NCBI GenBank assembly: GCA_002887195.1
Contig: PJAB01001289.1
Location: 1-15,670, forward strand
DNA from: Chrysochromulina parva
Taxonomy: Eukaryota > Haptophyta > Prymnesiales > Chrysochromulinaceae
Direction: 5' to 3'
DNA: 15,670 nt
The notes under the pieces were generated by a model. The model was not told the DNA's origin, ran no database searches, and saw nothing but the letters and a program-made list of their open reading frames with translations. Each line of letters starts with the position of its first letter. The first letter of the stretch is position 1. Shown here piece after piece: positions 7,997 through 15,670 of this stretch. The translations under genes were made by a program, and so were the position numbers.

Positions 7997-9741
7997 ATGT
8001 CGACACCATTTCCGGCACCGACGCCGTCGACGGTGAAGCGCACCCCGTCTCGAAAAACGCAAGAAGGGCGGAGTCCATCGCTACGCTCACCGGCCATCAA
8101 GACACCCGAAGACCTCGCTAGGCACCGCTCCTTGCTCAAGGCGGCTGCGTATCGGATGGGCAGCCAGGAGAAGATTGCGAGAGCTCTGGTGGTGCACGCC
8201 AACGTTGACATTTGCCCGGTGGATTCGCAGGCGTCGCGGTTAGTGAAGCAGCTGCAGTGCACGCTGATACGCCAGATCTTTCGCCGCGGTGACGATCGCG
8301 CTTTGTGCCTGGCGTCATGGCGTGACTATTGTGAGCAGCATTCCCATCAGTGGAACGCTTTTGCTGCCGCAAGGCGCTTGCTAGTGCGCTCCCATTTGAG
8401 GAAGTGGTCGCGTGCTAGTGCACGGACGCTGGCCGAGATGTGGGTCATGGATGTGGCCGTCACTCGCCTCGGTCGCCTCAAGCTCTCTGCCGCTCTACAT
8501 CATTGGCAGCACGGCTTGGAGGAGGATCGTCGAGTGACGCAAGCGACGGCACTCGAGGAGCTGAGTGAATCGCTGGCTGCGGCCCACCGGCGCGAGTCGG
8601 AGCTCGAGGAGCTGTGCCTCTCGATGCAGCAGCAGCTCGCCGCGGTTGAGAGCCGGCTTGAGCAGCAGCAAAAGCTCGTCGTCGCTCACAGCCCTTGTGC
8701 CTCACCGCTGGCCGGTTCAGCCTTCTGCCCCAGGGTCGAAATACCAAGCAGCACCAGTGCGGTGACGTCACGCGAAGCGCCGAGCGTCACGACGGACGTC
8801 GCGCCGAGCGCCACGCCGAGCGCTACGGTCGGCGTGGTGGTCCCGGCGGCCGAGCTCGATGATATTGAGACGACCATCTCGCGCATCGAGATGACGCTCG
8901 AGCGGCGCGGCGCTTGGCGCGCGCCACTCGAGGACGCGTTGATGATGGCCACGCCGCGGCCGAATCTGCCCACACCCAGTGCATCGGCGCTGCTCGAGCA
9001 GCTCGAGCAGCTTGAGATATCGATCTCGCCCTCACCTAACGTGATCTCGTCTACGCCGAACCTCGGCAATCAAGGCTACAAGAGTGGACGCTGCGCCGTC
9101 GGGGGCAGCTGCGCCGGCGCGTGCGCGAGCAGCAGTAGTGACGGTGGGGCCAGTGGCGGTGGCAGCAGCCGTGGACAACGCCGCGGAGGGAGAGGCGCCA
9201 TTGTGGTCGCGGCCGCGGCTCTTCCTAAGGAGGCGTCTCTTGAGCGTCGGGCAGCGCCGTACCCCGCGCCAAGAGATCTGGCATTTGCTTTGTGCGTGGG
9301 CGCCGGTTTGCTGGTGTGGCCAGGCTTCAGTGACGCACCATGGAACGGGCCAGCCACGCCGCCACCTGCAACGCCGCCGCATCAGCCGCCTCCGTCGGCG
9401 CCTCCGCCCCCGCCGTCGCCATTGCCGCCGCCGCCGCCGCCGTCGCCGCCACCGTTCCTGCCACCGTCGCCGTCTCTGCCGCCCTCACCACCGCCACTGC
9501 CGCCGCCGTTGCCGCCGTTGCCGCCGCCGATGTGGTGCAGCGACATATGCCAATTTGCACACAACGGTGCCTGCCAGGACGGTGGCCCAGATTCGCTCTC
9601 TGCTCGTTTTGGCGTGGCGGCTCAGTGTGGCCTCGGCACGGATTGCACCGACTGCGGCGCACGCAATAAGTTGCCTCCGTCGTTGCCGCCGCCGTCCCCG
9701 CCACCGCCGTCTCTGCCGCCGCTGCCGTCGCCGCCGCCGTC

Positions 9742-9773
<32 letters not shown>

Positions 9774-10561
9774 TGCCACCACCGTCGCTACCGCCGTCGC
9801 CGCCACCGTCAAAACCGCCGATGCCGCCGCCGCTGCCACCGCCGTCGCTGCCGCCGTTGGAGCCGCCGCACTGTCCACCACCCTCACCGCTCCCACCGCT
9901 CCGCTTGCGTCACTTGCACTTCCCGCCCCCGCCCCGTCCACCTACAGAGCCACCACCACCGCAGCCGCCACGGTACCCGCCGCTCTCGCCCCCTCCGCCA
10001 CGGCCCCCGCCGCGCTCGCCCCCGAGTCCCGATCCGCCGCTACCCTCGCCTCCACCACCCGCGCTGCCACCGGCGCTTCCCCCTAGGAGGCCGCCACCAC
10101 CCTCATTGCCGCCGCCGTCGCCCACACAGCCACCACCATCACCGCCGCCACCGCCATCGCCCACACCACCACCACCGTCGATGCCTCCGCTAAGACCGCC
10201 GCCGTTATCGCCGCCACCGTCGTCGCCGCCTTCTCCTGAGCCATCGCCGCCTCCACCGCCGTTGCCCTCTCGACCGCCACCTCCGTCACCCTTGCCACCT
10301 GAACCATCTCCACCTCCATCCTCGCCGCCCGAGCCCCCCGTCATAGTGTGGACAGCCGTCTTCCTGCTGGTCGGCAGCCTGGGCGCCCTCATCACCGTGC
10401 TCTTCTTGGCACCTTTAAGTCAAGCGGCAATTGTCCTGCGGCGCTTTGCACTGCGTTATTTCCTATGCATCCCACAAGCGAAGACGTTCTCAGTCGAGGA
10501 TGCATACCACGACCCACGGGCAGCAACGCCAACCAAGGTCACAGCAAAGTATATGATGTGA
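7997..10561 (+). CDS. Membrane protein: Sfi1-like Trp repeats, proline-rich ectodomain, Cys module
   Basis: The 854-aa frame starts at ATG 7997. Residues 1-40 are basic and Ser/Thr/Pro-rich. Residues 95-175 carry ASWRDY, LRKWSR and LHHWQHG, with W108, W137 and W170 spaced 29 and 33, as in Sfi1/centrin-binding repeats. A coiled coil follows at 180-228. After a Gly/Ser linker, a hydrophobic segment (427-444) precedes a poly-proline region of PPSPPP type (452-511 and 559-781), like extensins and pherophorins. Between the two lies a Cys module with C514, C518, C526, C544, C550 and C553. A second membrane helix (783-806) is followed by a basic tail. Flanking charges (LERR before the first helix, RRFALR after the second) place both ends in the cytosol and the proline-rich loop outside. 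Family and partners are unknown; fusion of two genes by missed introns is possible. Confidence 0.7.
9350..10339 (+). repeat. CCG-rich coding repeat (poly-proline)
   Basis: About 1 kb of imperfect CCG/CCA/TCG triplets encodes Pro-Pro-Ser runs, interrupted at 9530-9664 by the Cys module. The reverse frame reads as poly-Gly and other frames as poly-Ala or poly-Arg; those are shadows. Confidence 0.85.
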
Positions 10562-10988
10562 AGCTCGCCCACAGCGCGCTTTCTAGAACCAGTATGCAGT
10601 AAGCGCACAGGTCAATGCCGTGTGAATGCCCGGCCGCCCGCGGCACAAACGCCCAACCCGTACAAGAACCCGCTTTACATTTCGACAATAATTTAGTAAA
10701 ATCAGCGCGAGCGCCTCTTACGATCACGTCCAATTTGACCGCTTAAGGCTCTGGCTCTCCCTCACGCCTCAGAACTCCCTCAGTCTGCCCTCTCTCACCG
10801 AGTCCGCACAGTCGCGTGCCCCACGCGTCGATAATCATCTCCAACCACAGTGTAGCACAAGCTCCATACGAGTACAGACTCCCGCAGACCACGCCCCGCG
10901 TGCCCCTCTCGGGTGGCATGACCTCTGCACAGATCGGTCGTTGGCCCTCGGAACCCCCCACCCCACGCTCTTCGTCAGTCGACTCACA
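10562..10988. other. Convergent intergenic spacer
   Basis: This 427-bp stretch separates two 3' ends. It becomes AT-richer near 10675-10700 and otherwise shows no gene, repeat or RNA that I can support. Short ORFs here lack motifs. Confidence 0.5.
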
Positions 10989-13900
10989 TCAATAGACGAT
11001 GTGATGTACGCCCGAGTCGCCGCTCACTCCGATGGACGCAAGCCGGACGACCCAGACTTGATCGGCAGCCCACTCGATGGAAGGCGTCGCGCCTTCGTTC
11101 GACAGTGCGTCCATCGCGCTCACGGTGGGGCGGCGTTGGCCGTCCGAGATGGTGCCGGGCAGGTAGAGCCACACAAGAGGCGCCGTGACGGCGCGGCCCG
11201 TGCCAAGGGCAAACTCGAGGACGGAGGAGGAGGACGCGGCGGTGCTGGAAGTTTGGTGCCAGATGCGCACCTCGAGGCCGCACGAGCAGTGCACGTTACT
11301 CCCTATGTACTGTGCGCCAGCGCCGTCGGGCATGACGCGACGGATGGCGAGCAGCGAGCAGCATCGCGGCGGCACGGGCGGCGGCTGCAGCATCGCTGTC
11401 GCGTCATTATCGGAGAGGCGCGAGTAACTTCCCTCCCAGAAGTTGAAGACGTGCCACGTGGCGGCCGCTGCGGCCGGAATGGCTGGCTTGCGTACCGATA
11501 CGGGCAGAGGCGCGTCGGTCGACTCGGCAGCCTCGAGCAGAAAGCCCAGTGCCGCGCCGCCCGAACCGGGCACCGCCTGCTGATTAGACCAGTTGAAGAA
11601 TGCCACGAGCCACCACTCGCCTAGGGTCGTGCACCCGGGGAGGGGCAGGTCGGCTTGCGTGAGCGGCAGCACGAGCTGTGTGGGAACCTCGTGAAGAAGC
11701 AGGTCAGCGGCGACGGCGGCGCGTGGCAGCGGCGGCAGGAGCGCTTGCAGGATCGCAAGGCGCGCGCCGGTCAGGTCCTCAGGCCGGTCTGAGAAGATAA
11801 GCGCGCCCGCCGAGAGCACGGCCATCGTCGAGAGCGCCTGCGCCTGCCCCGTGGTGAAGTCGGCGCCCGCGTCGCGTAAGATCAGGCAATCGGGGTCATT
11901 GCGCCATAGCCGGCCGCCCAATTGCATGCGCACGGCCACGTTGCGCACCATGTTGCGCGCGGCGGGCATGTTGGTGCGGTCCGAGGTAAAGAGCGAGCGC
12001 ACGAGGGGGAGGTCAGACACACGAGGATACCAATGCGGCGCGGCGTCGGCGGAGACTCGCATTGCGTCCACATGCCCGATGCATGGGCCGAGGGGAGCGC
12101 CGCACCCGAGGATGAAGACGTGCTCACCCACCTCGGCGCGGATCGCCGCCATGAGGCGCCCGAGCAACTCCGCGCGCGAGGTGCTCGGATCGTGGCGCAC
12201 GCCGCCCGGCATGGCCGCTGCATGGAGGAAGTCCAACTTAAGGTACTCAAACCCCCATTCCCGAGTCGCGATCCCGACGACGCGCCGCACGTGCGCAAGG
12301 GCCCCTGGATGGGACACGTCGAGGGCGTGAAGCCAGATGCCCGGTGCGGTGTAGCCGCAGCGCAACGGTTTGGCGTTCGAATCCATGAGCACCCACTCCG
12401 GATGCTCCGCTAATAGTCGCGAGTCTGCTGTGAGGGCGGCAGGAGCCATCCATAGCCCGGGGGACATGCCAGCGGCCTTGATGGCCGCCGCAATCGGTGT
12501 GAGGCCATTGGGAAAGCGCTTCGAGTGTGGAAGGTCCCAATCGCCCCAGCACGACTGCCAGCCGTCATCGAGCTGCACGAGGTCGAGTGGTAGGGATCCG
12601 CTCGCTTTGGCTGCGCGCAGCTGAGCGACCGTATCGAGCATAAGGGAAGCACTCACGTTGGGCCCGTGGCAATACCACGAGCACCAGCCGCTCGGGGGGC
12701 GCCGAGGTGCAACGTAGGGCGGCAGAAGCGAGGTGGGGCGGCTGCCAAGACGGCTGAGGCGGCCGGCGGCACTCGCGCCGCTCCGAGCGGCGCTCACTCC
12801 GGAGAGCGCGGAGAGCGTGTCGAGGTACACCGCGCACTGGCGCAGGCCGATTAGGTGCGACGGATGCGCTTCGGACCCTTTAAAGGGCAGTATCATCGCC
12901 CAGTCGCTCGTGATGGTCGCACTGGCCTTCGTGCCGTCGCCGGCGCCGCCGCTACGTGAAGTGACCAACACGGCGCGGTGCTCGGAAAAGAGCTCGGCGC
13001 GGGGCGGGAGAGAGTGCACTGCGCGCACGCCGCCCGCTCCGCGCCGCGCGGTGACGAAGCCGAGCAGCACTCCCGTCCCCTTGCCATGCCGAGGCATCAC
13101 CACGCTGTACAAGTCGCTCACGAGCTCGTTCCCACCGCCCTGCTGCGGCGGTGGCGGCGGCGTCGCGCCGGTGTGGAAGGCGGCTGAGAAGTACGGAAGA
13201 GGCGTGCGTGGTTGCGCTTCGAGCCCTGCAAGCGCGCCGCTAAACGAAAAGGTTTGCCAGCCATTGATGAGCACAGTGGTGAGGCTCTCGCACGACCGGC
13301 TCCGCCACCAAAGCCCTCCCATCGCCGCGGAGAGTGCCGCGAGCGCCGTCGGCGCACGCGCGCACAGCGCAGCCACGCTGGAGACGGTCGGCGAGAGCTC
13401 TGCAAACGCGACGAGTCGCGCGAGGGCGGCCGGTGCGATGGCACCGGTGAGTGCCGCTGTCGCGGTCGACAGGGTGGCGAGGGCGAGGGCGGTGCGCACA
13501 CTGGTGGTGGCGGGTTTGGTAGCTGGGGATGCGCCTGCCGCCGCGGCCGCAGCGGCGATGCAGTCGTCGAGGTCAACAGAGGCCAAAGAAAGGTGCTCAA
13601 GCACTGCGCCACTCTCCGCCGCCGCCGCCTCCGCCGCCGCGCCGCCGCCGCCGCCAACCCCTAATGGCGTCAGCTGCAGCTGTAACAGCGCGCCGCGCGC
13701 ATACGGCACGATCAGCAGCACCCACTCTAGTGGCGGGCAACCTCCCTCCGACGCGCCCAAACCCACTGTGCCACTGAGCGCAAGCGCGGCAGCCTCTTGG
13801 GTGGTGCTCCTGGTACTCGTGCTGCTCGTGCCCCCGGTGCTGCTGCCCCCGGCGAGCTCACCCGGGAGCTCAACGAGCCGCTCCTCCTGCTTCGCGGTGG

Positions 13901-14807
13901 CCAGCGACAGCCGGAGCGCCCACGCCTTGCCGCACGTCGTGCCGTGCAGCACGGGCGCGCGCACGAGGACAGAGCCGCCCGAGTGCTTGAGGGTCCACGC
14001 GTCGTCCCGAGCGCCAACGCGCGACGAAACTCTAAGACCGAGATCGCGATCTCGCGCGGCCTCGAGGCCGAGATCGGGCTCCACTTTCTCGAGATCCACC
14101 ACCGCGAGCGCGACGTCAAGATCCTCCTCCTCCTCCTCCTTCTCGAATTGGCCCAGGACCAAGAAGTCGTGCGCCACCACCCCGTCAGGTATCCGTCCCG
14201 GTGGACTCGCACCGGAAGGCATCCGTCCGGGCATCCGCGTGCCACTGCCACTGCGGCTGAGCTTGCTGCGGCCGCCGGCCGCGACAACACGCGTGCTTTC
14301 CGGCTCGGGCATCGCCGCCACCGCTACCGCATCTGCCACCGTTGCGGGCTTGCCCACACTTGCCGCCGCGCCAGCTGTCCCCTGCTCGAGCATCTCCTTG
14401 ATGAGGCCTGCCTCGGGAGTGCGCGGTGGTGCCAAGGAGGCGACGACCGACATGAAGCCCTTGCCGAACCTCTCCACTTCCTTGCCGATGCTGTCGCCCG
14501 CGACGGCCAGGCCCTTGTCGAAGCCCTTGCCGAGCTTCTCCACTTCCTTGCCGAGTTTCTCCACCTCCTTGCCAATACCGCCCCCTGCGTCGGTCAGGCC
14601 CTTGTCAATCATATCGATGCCCTTCTCCACGGCATCGACCTGGCCGCGCACTCCTCTGGCCATCTCACGCAGCAAGTTGGCCATCGGGTCGGGGTCAACG
14701 TCCCAGGTCACCATGTCACCGTTGGCCCTTTTTTTGAGGCCAACGCTCTTGTAGTAATCGGCGGGAAGGAGGCTACCGTATGCGCCCTCCAGTCCAAAGT
14801 CTGCCAT
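10989..14807 (-). CDS. Glycoside hydrolase family 36 alpha-galactosidase with N-terminal repeat extension
   Basis: GH36 retaining enzymes release alpha-galactose from oligosaccharides or galactolipids. From ATG 14807 the protein has 1272 aa; the frame is open to 15125, with another ATG at 15113. Family motifs in order are LINGWQTFSF (about 513-522), SGWCSWY (706-712), DDGWQ (747-751), EYLKLDF with nucleophile D859, RVSAD with acid/base D921, and RNDPDCLILR (969-978). A C-terminal beta-sandwich follows, with YIGSNVHCS near 1167-1175. These fit microbial-type GH36 better than plant raffinose synthases. Microbial members usually have about 700-750 aa; the surplus is an N-terminal extension with amphipathic repeats (about 55-119), an acidic run (222-231) and Ala/Gly-rich insertions (about 334-500). 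No signal peptide is evident. Substrate specificity cannot be read. Confidence 0.9.
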   Translation of the reverse strand: MADFGLEGAYGSLLPADYYKSVGLKKRANGDMVTWDVDPDPMANLLREMARGVRGQVDAVEKGIDMIDKGLTDAGGGIGKEVEKLGKEVEKLGKGFDKGLAVAGDSIGKEVERFGKGFMSVVASLAPPRTPEAGLIKEMLEQGTAGAAASVGKPATVADAVAVAAMPEPESTRVVAAGGRSKLSRSGSGTRMPGRMPSGASPPGRIPDGVVAHDFLVLGQFEKEEEEEDLDVALAVVDLEKVEPDLGLEAARDRDLGLRVSSRVGARDDAWTLKHSGGSVLVRAPVLHGTTCGKAWALRLSLATAKQEERLVELPGELAGGSSTGGTSSTSTRSTTQEAAALALSGTVGLGASEGGCPPLEWVLLIVPYARGALLQLQLTPLGVGGGGGAAAEAAAAESGAVLEHLSLASVDLDDCIAAAAAAAGASPATKPATTSVRTALALATLSTATAALTGAIAPAALARLVAFAELSPTVSSVAALCARAPTALAALSAAMGGLWWRSRSCESLTTVLINGWQTFSFSGALAGLEAQPRTPLPYFSAAFHTGATPPPPPQQGGGNELVSDLYSVVMPRHGKGTGVLLGFVTARRGAGGVRAVHSLPPRAELFSEHRAVLVTSRSGGAGDGTKASATITSDWAMILPFKGSEAHPSHLIGLRQCAVYLDTLSALSGVSAARSGASAAGRLSRLGSRPTSLLPPYVAPRRPPSGWCSWYCHGPNVSASLMLDTVAQLRAAKASGSLPLDLVQLDDGWQSCWGDWDLPHSKRFPNGLTPIAAAIKAAGMSPGLWMAPAALTADSRLLAEHPEWVLMDSNAKPLRCGYTAPGIWLHALDVSHPGALAHVRRVVGIATREWGFEYLKLDFLHAAAMPGGVRHDPSTSRAELLGRLMAAIRAEVGEHVFILGCGAPLGPCIGHVDAMRVSADAAPHWYPRVSDLPLVRSLFTSDRTNMPAARNMVRNVAVRMQLGGRLWRNDPDCLILRDAGADFTTGQAQALSTMAVLSAGALIFSDRPEDLTGARLAILQALLPPLPRAAVAADLLLHEVPTQLVLPLTQADLPLPGCTTLGEWWLVAFFNWSNQQAVPGSGGAALGFLLEAAESTDAPLPVSVRKPAIPAAAAATWHVFNFWEGSYSRLSDNDATAMLQPPPVPPRCCSLLAIRRVMPDGAGAQYIGSNVHCSCGLEVRIWHQTSSTAASSSSVLEFALGTGRAVTAPLVWLYLPGTISDGQRRPTVSAMDALSNEGATPSIEWAADQVWVVRLASIGVSGDSGVHHIVY
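14451..14645 (-). repeat. Amphipathic GKEVEKLGK-type peptide repeat in the GH36 extension
   Basis: The encoded segment repeats short blocks such as GKEVEKLGK, GKGFDKGL and GKEVERFGKGF, with DKGL and DSIGKEVE recurring. The alternation of hydrophobic and charged residues suggests long amphipathic helices, similar in style to 11-residue repeats of LEA or lipid-surface proteins. Function is inferred only. Confidence 0.6.
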
Positions 14808-15201
14808 AATGCGGTGCGGTGCTGTGCGGTGAGGATGGTCCGAGCAAGAAAAGGTGTGCTGGTCGCGTTCGTGTGCTCTCTGACGTGAGTCCTGGCACCG
14901 CGCGAGGCTCACAAACTCGCGGGCCTCCTGGTGACCCTTTGTTGAGAGGTCCTGCAGCGATCGCCTGCCAAATTTGGTCAGACAGTCGCTCACCACAAAG
15001 TTCAAGTCAAGTGAAGTCGTTGTATCAAGTGACTTGAACGTCCCGAAGGACGGCTCCGCCCCCGGTCTACTCAAGTACGGAGTTTGGTGCTCCTGCACCG
15101 CAACAAGACACATTGTGTCACACACGGTGTTACACTAGTTTGCTAGTGTTATGAAAGTGTTATGGAAAACACTGGTATTACACTGGTCCAACACTAGTGT
15201 T
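14808..15201. promoter_or_regulatory. Hairpin-dense region upstream of the GH36 gene
   Basis: Seven inverted repeats follow one another: GTTCAAGTCA/TGACTTGAAC (15000-15009 with 15030-15039), CGTCC/GGACG (15039-15052), GGTGC/GCACC (15086-15099), GACACA/TGTGTC (15107-15119), ACACTAG/CTAGTGT (15132-15149), AGTGTT/AACACT (15156-15173) and the 12-bp palindrome AACACTAGTGTT (15190-15201). The last three share a TGTTA/CACTAG theme. If ATG 14807 is the start, all lie in the promoter or leader. Confidence 0.6.
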
Positions 15202-15670
15202 AGCTCTCTCCTTTTTGTGTCTCGTTGCGGTGTGAACGCGCGTGCAGCGAAAGAGCAGCCACAGCAGCGTCCTGCGAAATACGACAAATAACGAAACCGA
15301 GCACATACCGAGATCCCGGACGAGATTACTGAGATCCGACGAGACTACACGATACACTAAAACAGCGCGAATTCACCACGAAACATACTCTGGAACTCTG
15401 CGCGCGATCGCATCGCACTGCACCATGCGAAACGAATTGTATGCGGCTTTGATAGACTCGCAGCTAATGAGCACTGGAGCAGCGCGGCGGGCGTGGCCGG
15501 CGCGGCGTGCAAGGCCGGCGGGCATGCGTTGTCGGCGCGTTGTGCGTTGTGGGCGTGGCCGCGGCGGGCGACCGGGCGTGCCAGCGGCGGGCGTGGGGCA
15601 GTTCGGCAGCAGCAATGTGGGACGCGCGGCAGCGCCTCATCGTTGGTGGGGCCGGCGGGGCGTGCGTGGC
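15202..15670. other. GC-rich right-edge spacer
   Basis: No supported gene. From about 15480 it becomes very GC-rich, with GCGGCGGGCGTGG at 15484-15496 and again at 15584-15596, exactly 100 bp apart, and related GGCGGGC motifs between and after them. The minus-strand frame at 15373-15615 is a basic low-complexity translation of this composition. Confidence 0.45.

Noticed and set aside
9084..10193. Long Arg/His-rich frame over the proline-rich gene
   Set aside because: It is the shifted reading of CCG triplets; Arg-rich low complexity with no motif. The proline frame continues through defined Cys and membrane segments.
12733..14754. 673-aa plus-strand frame opposite the GH36 gene
   Set aside because: It lies antisense to a frame with all GH36 catalytic motifs and is itself Ser/Ala/Pro low complexity, as expected from an antisense GC-rich shadow.
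13797..14888. 363-aa plus-strand frame opposite the GH36 N-terminus
   Set aside because: Antisense shadow of the repeated GKEVEKLGK block; its LHFLAE repeats mirror the sense repeat.
14808..15125. N-terminal extension of the GH36 frame up to GTG 15125
   Set aside because: The sequence is dominated by inverted repeats, is not protein-like and begins with GTG; the ATG at 14807 is preferred, although ATG 15113 remains possible.
4935..15304. Shared 14-mer ACGAAACCGAGCAC at 4935-4948 and 15291-15304
   Set aside because: One shared 14-mer in a window of this size is about what chance allows, and flanking similarity is weak.
15615..15670. Possible gene start at ATG 15615 on the plus strand
   Set aside because: Only 18 codons are visible, rich in Gly/Ala from local GC composition. 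There is too little to support a gene.
1..15670. Giant algal virus or bacterial origin of the window
   Set aside because: A layered plastid-targeting protein, long spacers, wall-type proline-rich protein and scattered orientations fit an algal nucleus better. No ribosome binding sites, operons or viral hallmark genes were seen.
1..15670. CRISPR arrays, insertion sequences and tRNA genes
   Set aside because: No regularly spaced direct repeats with unique spacers, no transposase motifs and no tRNA cloverleaf were found by eye; a covariance search was not possible.

Overview
The window looks like GC-rich nuclear DNA from a eukaryotic alga with a complex (secondary, red-type) plastid, most likely a haptophyte and less likely another chromalveolate alga. 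Three things suggest this. A small protein carries a signal peptide followed by a twin-arginine thylakoid signal. A proline-rich wall-type protein contains a Cys-rich module ending in GTDCTDCG, a type I associate with such algae. A eukaryotic PrimPol is also present. No splice junction could be demonstrated; all genes read as single long ORFs, but high GC makes stop codons rare, so ORF length alone is weak evidence. Two long frames open on GTG; for a nuclear gene I use the first sensible ATG instead.

Layout, left to right. (1) 1-172, minus: N-terminal piece of a SKP1/BTB-like protein, cut by the window edge, with a short in-frame-terminated uORF. (2) 307-2433, plus: PrimPol primase-polymerase, divergent from gene 1 across about 130 bp. 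(3) 2434-2861: repeat-rich spacer with ACCGGT palindromic arrays. (4) 2862-4040, plus: GT8 glycosyltransferase (glycogenin/GUX type), convergent with (5) 4235-4648, minus: small thylakoid-lumen protein. (6) 5013-5501, plus: small protein with a C-x4-C-x5-H-x3-H motif, divergent from gene 5. (7) 5502-6389: spacer with small repeats. (8) 6390-7706, minus: unrecognised Ser/Ala-rich protein, divergent from (9) 7997-10561, plus: a modular membrane protein with Sfi1-like Trp repeats, a proline-rich ectodomain and two membrane segments. (10) 10989-14807, minus: a very large GH36 alpha-galactosidase with an unusual N-terminal helical repeat extension. (11) 14808-15670: hairpin-dense upstream region, then GC-rich spacer.

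The genes do not form a pathway. They alternate in orientation, giving shared divergent promoters (172/307, 4648/5013, 7706/7997) and convergent 3' ends (4040/4235, 5501/6390, 10561/10989). The GT8 enzyme and GH36 both act on glycans and the proline-rich protein is wall-like, but co-location alone is no evidence of joint function. The most unusual items are the Sfi1-like/proline-rich membrane fusion, the repeat-extended GH36 enzyme, and the string of hairpins upstream of it.
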